Source: Apium graveolens
Lineage: Eukaryota > Streptophyta > Magnoliopsida > Apiales > Apiaceae
NCBI RefSeq assembly: GCF_009905375.1
Contig: NC_133657.1
Span: 42,031,853-42,095,852 of the forward strand
Direction of reading: 5' to 3'
Length of the DNA stretch: 64,000 nt
Part shown: positions 11,238 to 22,335 of the stretch, in pieces
How the letters are laid out: each line of letters begins with the position of its first letter
Position numbering within the stretch: the first letter of the stretch is position 1
The notes under the pieces: model-generated
What the model was told of the DNA's origin: nothing
Databases searched by the model: none
What the model saw: the letters and a program-made list of their open reading frames with translations, nothing else
Program-made: the position numbers and the translations under genes

Positions 11238-13126
11238 ATGCAAACACGTTCTCGCACCCGCAAGAGAAATCTAGATACGGCTGAGGAGACAGATACAACT
11301 CTTGACTTTCTGGAAAAGATAGTTTTTGAAGATTCGGATAAAGAGAGTGAAAAGAAAGAACCTGTAACAATGGGTGATCGTATAGTTTAAGCTAATCCAG
11401 CTCTTATGTACTTTTCTCGGCCTAAAATTGATGATATTCATTCAAGCATCATTCATCCGGCTATTCAGGCAAATACTTTTAAAATCAAGCCGGGCACTAT
11501 TCAGATGGTGTAAATTCTGTTTCTTTCGGAGGTGCTGCGACTGAAGATCCCAACATGCATATCAGGAATTTTGTCAAGGTCTGTAGTACTTTCAAATATA
11601 ATGGTGTTACTGATGAGGCTATCAAGCTGAGGCTTTTCCCATTCTCTATGAGGGACAAAGCTAAGGACTGGTTACATTCTTTACCAGATGGGTCCATCAC
11701 TACTTGGGAAGATCTTGCGCAAAAGTTTCTGGTGAAGTTCTATCCAATGGCCAAGACTGCAGCTATGAGGAGTGCTCTTACTCAGTTTGCACATCAACAA
11801 GGAGAATCTATGTGCGAAGCTTGGGAGCGCTACAAGGAGATGTTGAGAAAGTGTCCACATCATGGTATGCCTGACTGGATGGTGATCACTGGTTTCTACA
11901 ATGGTTTGGGAGCCCAATCTAGGCCCATGTTCGATGCAGCTTCTGGAGGCGCTTTGTGGGCCAAAAGCTATACTGAGGCCTATAATCTCATTGAAACTAT
12001 GGCTGCAAATGAGTATCAAAACCCAACTCAAAGGATGATGCCTGGGAAGGTAGCAGGTATTTTGGAAGTTGATGCAGCTACAACTATTGCAGCACAGCTA
12101 CAGGCACTGTTTATGAAGGTCGATTCTTTAGCCAACTATGGAGTAAATCAAATAGATATTGTCCAAAGAGTTGGGAATCTTACCAGAAAGGATGAGATGC
12201 CTTTAAATGTGATGCTTGAAGTTGAGGTCTTCGATATTTGGGGAATCGATTTCATGGGACCATTTATCTCATCCTGCAATAATCAGTACATCTTGCTGGC
12301 AGTCGATTATGTCTCGAAATGGGTAGAAGTCAAGACTCTACCGACTAATGATGCAAAGGTAGTGTTGAGTTTTCTTCATAAGCAGATATTCACAAGGTTT
12401 GGAATGCCACGAGTTATCATAAGTGATGAAGGGTCGCATTTCAGCAATCGTAGGTTCACTTCTATGATGCAACGCTACAATGTGAATCATCGCATCGCTA
12501 CTGCCTATCATCCACAAACTAATGGTTAAGCTGAAGTGTCTAATAGAGAGATAAAGCTTATTCTAGAGAAAGTCGTTTGTCCGTCAAGGAAAGATTGGTC
12601 TTTGAAGCTCGATGAAGTTGTTTGGGCTTATAGAACAGCATACAAGAATCCACTTGGGATGTCCCCATTTTAACTTGTCTATGGTAAGGGATGTCATTTA
12701 CCTGTGGAGCTTGAGCATAAGGCTTATTGGGCATTAAAGAAGTTAAACCTTGATCTAGATGCAGTTGGGACGAAGCGAATGCTTCAGTTAAATGAACTTG
12801 ATGAATTTCGACTTCAAGCATACGAAAATAACAAAATGTACAAGGAAAAGGTAAAAAGGTGGCATGAGAGAAAGCTATCGCCTAAATCATTCGTGCCGGG
12901 GCAACAAGTTCTTCTATTCAACTCTCGTCTCCGACTTTTTCCTAGAAAGTTGAAATCAAGGTGGTCTGGACCATTTATCGTCAAAACTGTGTTTCCACAT
13001 GGAGCGGTGGAGATTTTTGAGAATGATCCGATCCAAGCATTCAAAGTAAATGGTCAAAGATTGTAGCACTATTATGGGGATACGGCAAACCGTGAAGTGG
13101 TTAGTGCTATTTTATTGTCAACATGA
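11238..13126 (+). pseudogene. Athila-2 gag-integrase fusion (PR, RT and RNase H deleted)
   Basis: Gag starts at the ATG 11238 (MQTRSRTRKR), has TAA at 11388-11390 and a frame change near 11510, then is open from 11555. It reads gag motifs (KLRLFPFSMRDKAKDWLHSL, HHGMPDWMV, SLANYGVNQI) and at about 12150-12165 passes straight into the integrase zinc-finger end (QRVGNLTRKDEMP). The integrase core follows: [27 protein letters not shown]. The same frame continues through stops at 12527-12529, 12671-12673 and 13064-13066 to the integrase C-terminus (13124-13126). Compared with Athila-1, about 3.5 kb is missing. The deletion left a 324-aa open gag-INT fusion; function is not claimed. Confidence 0.88.
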
Positions 13127-13596
13127 TTGCATTACTCTACGTCAAGCTAATGACGTAAAAGAAGCGCTTCTTGGGAGGCAACCAAAGATATGAGACCATA
13201 TGAACTCTTAGAATTTAGTACTTTATCCAAAACCCCAAAAAAAATCAGAAAAATGTTGGCGGAATTTTTTTCTCCAGAGACCTTGCAGGCGCCCGCCTGC
13301 TAGGACCAGGCGGCCGAGCGCCAGCAGGCACCCCGCGGACCTGATTTTTGAAAAAATAGTTTTCAGCCTATATAAAAAAATAGAAAAACATAAAACAAAA
13401 ACCACAGCCCACAATCCCCATTAACCCACGATTTCCTCCCCATAATTAACCACAGTCCCCACTCCTAATCAAATTCTAACCCTAATTTGCCCTATATATA
13501 CATACAACCTCTACATGTACACCCCACACACTTTCAACTCTACAAAATCTCTCCTACACACCAAACACAACTCTCTAACCCTTTTTCTCAGATTCC
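13127..13596 (+). promoter_or_regulatory. Athila-2 post-pol spacer: stem-loop box, LTR-type palindrome, two TATA boxes
   Basis: In order: ACGTCA-AGCTAA-TGACGT stem-loop and GCGCTTCTTGGGAGGCAACC (13143-13183); a perfect CAGGCGCCCGCCTG at 13286-13299 with the same CCAGAG...TTG lead-in as in the LTR; a degenerate second unit to about 13330; TATATAAAA at 13369-13377, about 70 bp after the palindrome; a second TATATATA near 13494; a CT/AC-rich leader; ORF3 ATG at 13597. The block looks like a copy of the LTR U3 promoter layout placed before ORF3. Promoter activity is inferred. Confidence 0.55.
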
Positions 13597-14289
13597 ATGG
13601 CCCCGAAGATATCACGAACTGTAGGGAGTAGCAACACCATTCCGACTGCTGATTCTTTGAGGAACACTGCTACGAGGCCCCGATTGTTGGATGGGGATGC
13701 TGAAGAAGAGTACACCAAGCTTCTGACTAAGCCTATTATGAGGGAGAGGGGGTTCTTGCCATCAGGGAGGGATGGTGATTTGTTACCGATGATTACTGAG
13801 AAGGAATGGATTATATTCTGTGAGTCACCTGAGGCGGTTCCGATGAGTATTGTTCGCGAGTTCTATGCGAACGCCAAGGCCAACAAGAATGGGTTTTCTG
13901 TTGTTCATGGGCTTACTGTTGATTATCAGCCCGAGGCGATTCGACGGGTAATTGGACAGTGACAAAGGAAACCACAGGAGGAGAAATGGAATGAAAAGGC
14001 CCCTGAGGATATTTATATGGACTTGATTATTACTACTCTCTATAGGCCGGGCACAGTGTGGAAGTTCAAAAGGGGAACCAACGAGTATCGTAATTTCTCT
14101 GCTGTCGCGATGAACAGGTATACTCGTGCTTGGAATGCATTTATGTATGCTAATATTCTTCCTTCTGTACATGCACATGAGGTTACAGTGGAGAGGGCGA
14201 GGTTGTTGTGGGGGATTTTGAATGATGAGTATTATGTAGACCTTGGTGAGTACATCTACCAAGGGATTTTGAAGTTTTTGAGGGGGAAG
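13597..14289 (+). pseudogene. Athila-2 ORF3, 5' part
   Basis: Starts MAPKISRT and reads ERGFLPSGRDGDLLPMI, FCESPEAVPMSIV, EFYANAKANKNGFSVV, WKFKRGTNEY, AMNRYTRAWNAF, HEVTVERARLLWGIL and YYVDLGEYIYQGILKFLRG. One in-frame TGA stop at 13960-13962. The frame is broken after codon 231 by the solo LTR starting at 14290 and resumes in frame at 18568 after the TSD. Total would be about 394 codons. Same family as the ORF3 of Athila-1 and Athila-3. Confidence 0.85.
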
Positions 14290-16344
14290 TGTAATAACCC
14301 CAATTTTTGGAATTTTTAAAACCCTTATGAATAGTGTTTTGCTGATTATGCTGAATAAGAAAACTTTTCATGCCACACTATGTAGGGGTTCTTTTATTGA
14401 TCTTCTGGGATATTATTAGTACTCTATGTGGTATATAAGTGTATGTAAAGATCGTCAGAATCCAAATCCGAACACTTTGATTTTTCCCGGAAATCTACCG
14501 GATACAGAAAGAATTGAGTATAAGGTAACAGAATAAAAAGGATTTAAATTCAAGGATTATAAGAGAGGATCATAAAGGGAATATAATGTATTGAGAAAGG
14601 TTAAGGAAACCTAAGTAATAAGATCCCAGGTATGATCCCTCAAACGATAAACGAAAACGAAAGTTAAGCGAACCGCACAACAGCTCAGCGGTCATTAGCC
14701 AAGTAATTAGAAGCTAATCAAAGAGATTAGTGGGGATGATATCATCAAACCAATGAGAAGGGGACAAAGGTGGGAGGATGACATCACTTGGTGACATAAG
14801 CATGACCAAAGCAAGTGTGTTGTTGGTTGATTTAGAACCACACAAAAGTTACCATGGTAAAAGGTAAGAAAACAAAACAAAATCAACCAACCAACAAATC
14901 ATTTCACCAAAACACAAAGTTTATTTCATTTCTTCATCAAAGCTCTCGGCTTTCCTTCATTTTCAAGGAGGAAAAAATCAAAATCCTAGTTCCAAGCTTT
15001 GTTAATTAGCAAGCTAATTATCTAAGACTCCTTATGCATAAATATAGCTATCCTACAAGTTTGAGCTTCTAAATCATTCACAATCTCTTCCTAAAAATCA
15101 TGGAAGAAGATGGTGAATAGTGTTTTTCAAGAACTAAAATTTTTGTTCTTGAGTTTTTGTTTAGATTAAGCTTGGATAAGGACTTTTAAGGGTGATTCCA
15201 AGCTAATTACTTGATTCTCCACTCTCCAAGGAAGGTATAACCCCTCCAAACCCTAACTTTACTTAAGTGTTAGGTTTAGTTATGTTGTTATAGTTCATGA
15301 GAGACTTGTTTGTTGTGAATATAGAGGATAGTTGGTGTTGTAATATTTTGGAGTTGCAATTCTTGGAGTATTGATTAATGAACTTAAGTATAGTTTAAAT
15401 TCATGTTTGAGAATAGTATAAATTGATAATGTTGAGTTGTTGGGGCTGTTATGGTGAAGTATGGATGGAGTTTTGATTGGGTTGTGATTGTGGGTTGATT
15501 GTGGGTTGATTTGGAGTGGTATAAATTTGGGTAATCGCGTAAACATAGCCGTCGTAATGTTCGATTTACTTTAGACTGTTTTTGTTCTTAACATTAGGAC
15601 CCGTGAACTCACTGCTAGGTTTTGATCATTGCCGTGATTAGATAGTTCATGTTACGAGCTTCGTTTTGATATGTAGTTCGTTTGATTCCGATGTACGGTT
15701 TAGGAGAAACGACCGTTTTAAGTAACGGCGTTTTACGACCGAACCATTACCCCTCACCTTACTTTGAAACCTCGGTTAAGGACCTTAAATGACTAATTGG
15801 GGTATGAAACATTTATGTAAAGTGGATTAGGCAGTTGGTAAGGCACTCACGAAAGAATCGCCTTAAAACTCTTAATGGTTAATTTATAAAAAATGGTGGA
15901 GCCGAGGGTACTCGAGCGACTTAAGTGAATCGTTAAGCGCGAAAGCGAACGTTAGGACTCTAAATGGTTAAAGTCTAGTTTCTTAAGCGACCGGGGTTTA
16001 ATTCCGACTTATGTTGTTGTTCATAGGTTATCGGACCCACTCTAAGCTTAAGTCTATCCAGGAGCACTCAGGCAAGTTTTCTACCCGCTATACTGTTGTT
16101 GTGATGTATATATGTATATTCGTTGTCTTGTGATAAATGCATGATGGTTAATTAGCAAATTCTTGCGATATATTGTAGCATGTGATATGGTATATATGCA
16201 TGCCTGTTTCATAATCTTGATACATATATCTGTTAATTCAGTTGATAATACCTATGCTAGAGATAAGCGGTATTTGCGTATACCCTTAGTATAGGGGACC
16301 CAAAGGTGAACATTTTTCTAAAACCGGGAGTCGATGTTCCCGAG

Positions 16345-16377
<33 letters not shown>

Positions 16378-18562
16378 GAATAGTTTTCAAGGCTATTATT
16401 CGAATAAGGTTTATTCGATAACTTTATTTTTATTAATGAATATTATTTTGAATATTCATTCGAGGGCTTATGACTCCGTTTATTTTATTTAATGAATATT
16501 ATTTTGAATATTCATTCGAGGGCTTATGACTCCGTTTATTTTATTTAATGAATATTATTTTAAATATTCATTCGAGGGCTTATGACTCCGTTTATTTTAT
16601 TAATGAATATTATTTTGAATATTCATTCGAGGACTTATGACTCCGATTAATTACTAATTATTATTCTTTATTTTATTAAGGAATAATGTGTCGATAATCA
16701 AACTCCCTTTTGATTATTCAAATAAAGATAGTACTTTCGTATAAGTATATCTTTGGTTATTTAATATTCATTGCAAGTATAAGTTTTAAAACTTCTACTT
16801 CAATTATTTTTATAAAGATTATTCTTTATGGGAATATTATTTAAATAATAATATTCAGATATTTTCTAATATATTGGGACTGATTTATTTTACTAAATCA
16901 GCATCACTCCAAACATTCTTAAAAATGCTTTTGAGTCTTCAAAATGATTTTAAAGGTTAGGGCGGATCCCAAAACTCATTTTTATATTTAAGATCCTCCT
17001 TTCGAAGGGGATTTAAATACCCGCTTAAAACCTGAGGGATCCGGCTCTGTGGGGTGTTTTATATTCGCAACAAGGTTGCTGTTTTGATAAAAGAGTTTTT
17101 GATTACTTACCTAACACTCGGAAAGTAAAATTCTTGGAACAAGTTAATCCATTAACAGGCATCGCCTGGGAAATATTGGTGAGTTTTCCTTTCCAACTAG
17201 ATACGACTTCTTGGTAGAGCCGTATCAACAAGTTTATACTTGGGGAAAGGGGGGACAAGCTTTACGTTTCAGAGTCATGGATTTCATCTGAACTAGGAGT
17301 GGCGTAAGTGGTCGAGTAGCGCCGGCCCAGCCTTATTATATTGGCCCAAATGGCCCGGAGGTTGCGCTAAGACGGTCCATTCCTTAGGAGTCCAGTGTTC
17401 GGTTGACAAGTAAATCCGACAGGTTCTCCTTTACATGTAGAAAATGGCGGGGTTGCACTACTGCGACTGATCATCGTAAGTGGTCTTCCTGGCGCGGAAA
17501 ACTCCCGTAATGAGTTCATCATCCAATTGGATATTTCTGCAACACTACCCAGAGCAGTTCGATAGAAAGGCTACGGTTGGGCGATTGTTGAGTGTTGGCA
17601 GGGTCAAGTTTTCAAAATGATGTTTGCATCAAATGAAGTATCTCATAACTTCATTTTATTTTGATGATATTTTAAAGATTGATTCTATACAAGTTTTGTC
17701 TTGTAGCTTAATCTATGGGATGAACTATTTATTCATTGAATGGTGGTAGTTCAAGTAGTATTCGGAAAAGATATAAGTATATTGGAGTATCTTGTAACTA
17801 CATCTTTTAAACTTATATCTAGTTAATGATTGTCTTATGAATGACAAAGGTTTCAGAAAAACGTTGAGACAAGGTTAGATATATGAGATCACCTTGCAAC
17901 GATATTTTTATACAGTTATAAACTGGAACTCTGTGGATGTTATACATGTCAGAGGATTTCAAATGTTGTGAAAGGTATATATATACTGAATATTTAGCGA
18001 CTTGGTCGCGTTAAGATATCAAACTTGGTTCATTTCTTCTTGACCAAGACTTTCTTGAGTACTATGAGAATGCTCATATATTGTTAATCATTATACACAT
18101 TATTTTGGTGGGCTTGTTGCTCACCCTTGCTTTCTTCTTTCATCACACAACAATAGATAGAAAAGATGAACAAGACCAAGCTTCCAATTCACAAGCGGTT
18201 AGAAAATGTTCCGCAGTTTTCTGGAAGCATTGATGCCGCCGTAGCTGAGGTAGGAGCTACCAATAGGCTAGGTTTTCAACTATTGATGAACCAGACTTAT
18301 GTATAATATGAATTGTAATAATGGCAAGGAATATGTAAATTATTCAGAAACCCCTTTTGAGGTGAAATGGTTTATAATTGTGGAATAAAATGACTTGTGT
18401 TCTTTTTGGTTTTCATCTCTGAGACTATAACTTGTGGTGTGTGTGTGTATATTGTGGGGTCACAGTACGCAGCAATTGATTGATTGTTAAGGTTAAGTAT
18501 TATTAAGGGAAATGGAACTCGTGACAACCCAAATCCCCGACCCCGGATTTGGGGGTGTTACA
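14290..18562 (+). mobile_element. Solo LTR of a Tekay-type gypsy element (4273 bp)
   Basis: Starts TGTAATAACCCC, ends GGGTGTTACA, and is flanked by a perfect 5-bp TSD GGAAG (14285-14289 and 18563-18567) inside Athila-2 ORF3. It contains no PBS, gag or pol. Its segment from about 15070 to 18562 aligns with the LTR of Tekay-G (57640-60716), which is followed by a PBS, gag and pol; this identifies the family. It contains a (TA)n tract near 16345-16376, four 55-56-bp tandem units at about 16420-16650, and a 3' end with CCCCGACCCCGGATTTGG. A solo LTR arises by recombination between the two LTRs of a full element. Confidence 0.9.
16420..16650 (+). repeat. 55-56-bp tandem repeat with internal hairpin (4 units) in the solo LTR
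   Basis: Four head-to-tail units, each with AATGAATATT...AATATTCATT (an inverted repeat) then CGAGGGCTTATGACTCCG. The phase marker ATGACTCCG recurs at 16471, 16526, 16582 and 16637. Tekay-G has three units in the corresponding place (about 58990-59150). Confidence 0.85.
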
Positions 18563-19059
18563 GGAAGTCGCAGTACTCTATCCTGTATGCCTCTATTGTC
18601 ACGAAGCTTTGCAAGGCATGTGGAGTCCAGTGGCCTTCTTATGAGCAGCTGCAGATGTCGGCCACTCCTATTGATTCATCGACGTTGAATGCGATACAGG
18701 AGTGGACGGGTGGAGAGCCTAAGTCACATGGTTTGGGTTATCACCTTCCGGGAGGAGTTTCAGCAGCTGGTGCTACCATGGCTAGGCCCAGTCAGGCTCG
18801 GGGAGAGACAGGTCCTTCGAGATCCCAGGGAGGAGATGGTTCGGGATTGGCAGATGTCCAGTACAGGAGGTTTTCCAGGAAGATGGATGCAATGTATGAG
18901 TCGCACCGTCGGTTTGCGCAGGAGCTCACCCAAGCACTTGGGACTGCATTTAGAGGCCTTGGAGCTGACATCCAGTGGCCCGTTTATGGTGATAATTATG
19001 CATATCCACCTCCTGACACTCCGCCCTCTGAGGGTGATGATGATGATTCTTCTGCGTAG
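18563..19059 (+). pseudogene. Athila-2 ORF3, 3' part
   Basis: After the TSD the frame continues as SQYSILYASIVTKLCKACGVQWPSYEQL and TGGEPKSHGLGYHLPGG, then a Gly/Ser/Pro-rich linker. A C-terminal region follows (QYRRFSRKMDAMYESHRRF, AFRGLGADIQWPVYGD, YPPPDTPPSEGDDDD), ending with TAG at 19057-19059. The C-terminal QYRR-RKMDAM segment and acidic tail are shared by all three Athila copies in the window (33523-33747 and 55972-56230). Confidence 0.85.
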
Positions 19060-20250
19060 GTATACCCTATGTTCCTTCCTATTACCTTCACTGGGTACAG
19101 TGAATATTTTAAGTTTGGGGGTGGTAGTTAAGGAACATATTTGTGTGTGTGTCATGTAGTTGCATTTTCATGTTAGTTTAGTTCATATAGTTGCATATTT
19201 TTGCTATATAGTTTTTTTATATAGTTTTTTTTTTAATTTTATATCTTTATTTATCATGTTATATAGCTCATGCATATACTATGATCCCTTTTGTGTTGCT
19301 TTACCGATTAATATATGATATTGATGCGAGTGTAGTGATAGCGCTAGAGTGATGTTGAATCTTGTTAGGTTGGCATGCATGCTAGAAACACTTGTAATTT
19401 CAATAAGTCTTAGAGTATGCTTAAGGACTAGATTATTGTCATGGTTTAATGATTTTTGAGGTTAAACTATTGCTTATGCTTAGAATGTATGATAGGCTCT
19501 TAATGATAAAAGACATGAAAAGATAAAAATTGGAATTCATTGCTAGTTGTGGCTAGGCGTCAAATGGCTAGTAGCCGGCTCGTATTGTATACGAGTAGTC
19601 TAGGGTTGAGCAAGATGGAGCGAAACGCACTTGCCCAGAATTTGAAAAAAATAGAAAAAAGAAAAAAAAAAGAAAAGAAAAAAATATGGTTTAATGCACA
19701 ATTGATCACGAGTGAGTTCTTTGGTATTCGAGGTATTAAGTTCTTAGGGGACTTTGTGCCTAATGACCTAAGACTTTTATAGTCTGGGATTCGCTAACCT
19801 AACGCTCACTAAATGGATACCATTGCATAAGTCTTTTGTGGACCTCACTCATTGCACGATCAAATAAGTATTTGTTTATGTGTTGAATAAAAGCATGATT
19901 CCGTAATAAACTCCAATGATCTTTAAGTGTTATAAGTCATTTTGTGTCTAGAATATATTATTCGTATAATCTTGTCATTGCCTTGAGGATAATTAAGTTA
20001 TGGTGATTGATCTAGTTTCGAAGCATATCTATTAAGCATTCGCACACACCACGTTTCTAGTTGTATGTTATCTTGCATGATTTGATTGATCTCTAGTCAC
20101 CTAATTGCATTTGTTGATATGTCATGTGTTAGTTGGTTTAGTCATCACGATGCGGATCGCTGCATTCATATAGTTTGCATTCATGCATGTTTTATTCTGA
20201 GTTTGAGTCTGTGACGCTTGAGGACAAGCATCGATTCAAGTTTGGGGGTG
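19060..20250 (+). other. Athila-2 conserved non-coding spacer between ORF3 and 3' LTR, with two polypurine tracts
   Basis: No credible gene. AAGTTTGGGGGTG occurs twice: at 19111-19123 just after ORF3, and at 20238-20250 directly before the 3' LTR, where it serves as the PPT. Between them lie a GGCTAGTAGCC inverted repeat (about 19568), an A-rich tract (19645-19690) and well-conserved blocks such as GGACCTCACTCATTGCACGATC (split at about 19840). Most of this is also present in Athila-1 and Athila-3. The 80-aa frame at 19540-19782 is not kept in the other copies, so I do not call it a gene. Confidence 0.7.
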
Positions 20251-20942
20251 TGATAAGTGGCATTTTATACCACTTGGAGCGTTTTATAACGGCTTGAATT
20301 GGTGTCTTGAACTCGAGTATTTTGTGTATTTAATGCGTTTTTGAGTGTTTTTGCATTTCAGGGTATAACTTGATTAGATAGGTGGATTTCATCAAAATAA
20401 GCTTAAGGAAGTGCTTGTAGTCAGTCCCGGGTTGATGTGCGAAGAATTCAGCAAAAACAGAAGCAAAATAATAATTTTTCCAGAAGGGTTGCAGGCGCCC
20501 GCCTGATGAGAGCAGGCGCCCGCCTGATGAGAGCAGGCGCCCGCCTGGTAGCAGGCGGCCGCCTGGAAGGAGGAGGCGGCCGCTTGGGTGCGTAATTTCA
20601 GAATCTGATTTTTAGAATTCGAGTTCTATTGGGCTTCTGTTAGTGCTGGTTCTTTTGGGCTATTATATAAACAATCTTGGAAGACGTTTTCGACAACAAG
20701 TAACTAGGAGCGAAGGCAAGAAGATCAAGAAGACCGTTTTAGCACGCAACAATGAAGAAGAGGAAGCATACGTTTAACTTGTGATTCTTTTAATTCGTTG
20801 TAACAATGGATGCTAGTTTTCTTTATTCTTTGAACCTTAATACTCTTGTGACGTACTTCATTATTTATTAAGTATTTTTATTAGTTTATATCGTTGTGTT
20901 TTTATCATGTTTTCATATGAACCCATGGTGACGATGAGTTCT
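20251..20942 (+). repeat. Athila-2 3' LTR, first part
   Basis: Starts TGATAAGTGG after the PPT and is the direct repeat of 9685-10355. Interrupted by copia B at 20942/20943. Contains four perfect CAGGCG-nn-CGCCTG palindromes (20492-20565) and TATATAAA near 20664. Confidence 0.92.
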
Positions 20943-22318
20943 TGTTAGGTCCAAAGGTATCGTAGAAGGGGGGTTGAATACGATACCACCAATTAATTGC
21001 GATTCAAAACAAGTTCTTAGTTTATGCTGGTAAGTAAAAACACAACACAATTCAAGGAATATATTTCGATTGATATAAACCTTAATGTTCCTACAATCTA
21101 ATAAATTGATTAGCTTCTACAAAAATTTCAACAGCATAACAGTACAGTTACAAAGCAATTAATATGAACTTGAATGCTCCGTAATGCTCTCCATAAAAGC
21201 TTCTCAGTTTGCTGGTGAAGAAATCTCTACTGAATGAATGCTGAGATTTCTGTTTTATTGTAGACTTAAAACTAAATTGAATACGTGGCTTCTTCTGGTC
21301 CAAGCATTCTAATTTGTTGCACTTCAAAATAACCCAAGTCCCTAGTAGTCGATTGCAGTAGTCGATTTGCACAGGATGTTAGTAGTCGACTTATAAATCA
21401 AAAGGAGCATTTGACTTAGTCAATTCACAAGATAGGAACAAGAAGGGCTACTAGTTGATTCTAAGAATTCATTACTTCGACTAGTAGTAGTATAGAAGTC
21501 GAATTAGACTTGTCTTGATTTCTACTAGTCGAATTGCATTCAAAGAAGGGTTGTTTGCCTTAGATTCTTCTTGGTCATTCGTAGTCGACTAGCAATCCTT
21601 CAAAATCGACTAGTAGACTTGGTCAAACTCCTAGAAGTTGATTTGGGTTCAAGGTATAAGTTTTTAACTTGGTTTCTAGTTCAAAACCACACTAGTCGAC
21701 TAATGAAAACTAGAAGTCGACTAGTAGGTGTTTAGAAGTCGACTATTGACTTCCACTAGTCGACCACTTCCTTTTAAGAGATCCATACTTAGCCAAATCT
21801 TCATACATGTTATTTGCTGGACCAATAACTCCTGGAATATTGACTTGAATCCCTTTTGAACTTGATCTTGAAATCACTTAACACTTCTTTTGCAGACTTG
21901 AATGATCAATCCTGGAATGCAGACGTTCAGTGCACTGGTCTGGTTCACAAATGACTAGCCCTGAATTGAATATCCTTATCCTTTCTGATTGTTCCTTGTT
22001 AATGAATTCTGACTTGAGTTCTATAGATTGTTTTTATTGGAATCACTTGATTTTATACTTGAATCATCAACTGTATTAAAACAACAAGTCATCTGATTGT
22101 TTATTCTTCACAAAGGTCTGATCACTGAATGATCTTCTTTCTATGACTTTAAATAGACTTGCACTTGTAATACTGTGTTCTGATTCTTGTATGTGTCTGA
22201 TCATTCTTCTTCTGGATTCCTTGTATAGACGTAGTATTATTAACCTGTCATGTTCTAGTGTTGTTATTGTGTTGAGTTATCACGTAACTGTTCATACAGC
22301 TACGCCGTCTTACCAATA
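20943..22318 (-). repeat. Copia B 3' LTR (1376 bp)
   Basis: Starts TGTTAGGTCC and ends ACCAATA (CA changed to TA). Holds a cluster of AGTCGACTAGT-like dyads and GTCGA half sites between about 21350 and 21770. The rest is non-coding. Confidence 0.9.
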
Positions 22319-22335
22319 ATCTCCCCCTATTTGAT
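22319..22335 (-). other. Copia B polypurine tract
   Basis: On the - strand ATCAAATAGGGGGAGAT immediately precedes the 3' LTR. The copia A tract at 38112-38126 has the same core AATAGGGGGAGAT. Confidence 0.8.

Noticed and set aside
16340..16376. The (TA)n tract as a centromere or origin signal
   Set aside because: It is a simple microsatellite inside an LTR, with a counterpart in Tekay-G; nothing else supports such a role.
19540..19782. An 80-aa frame between ORF3 and 3' LTR of Athila-2
   Set aside because: The matching DNA in Athila-1 and Athila-3 has stops and frame changes, so conservation is at DNA level only.
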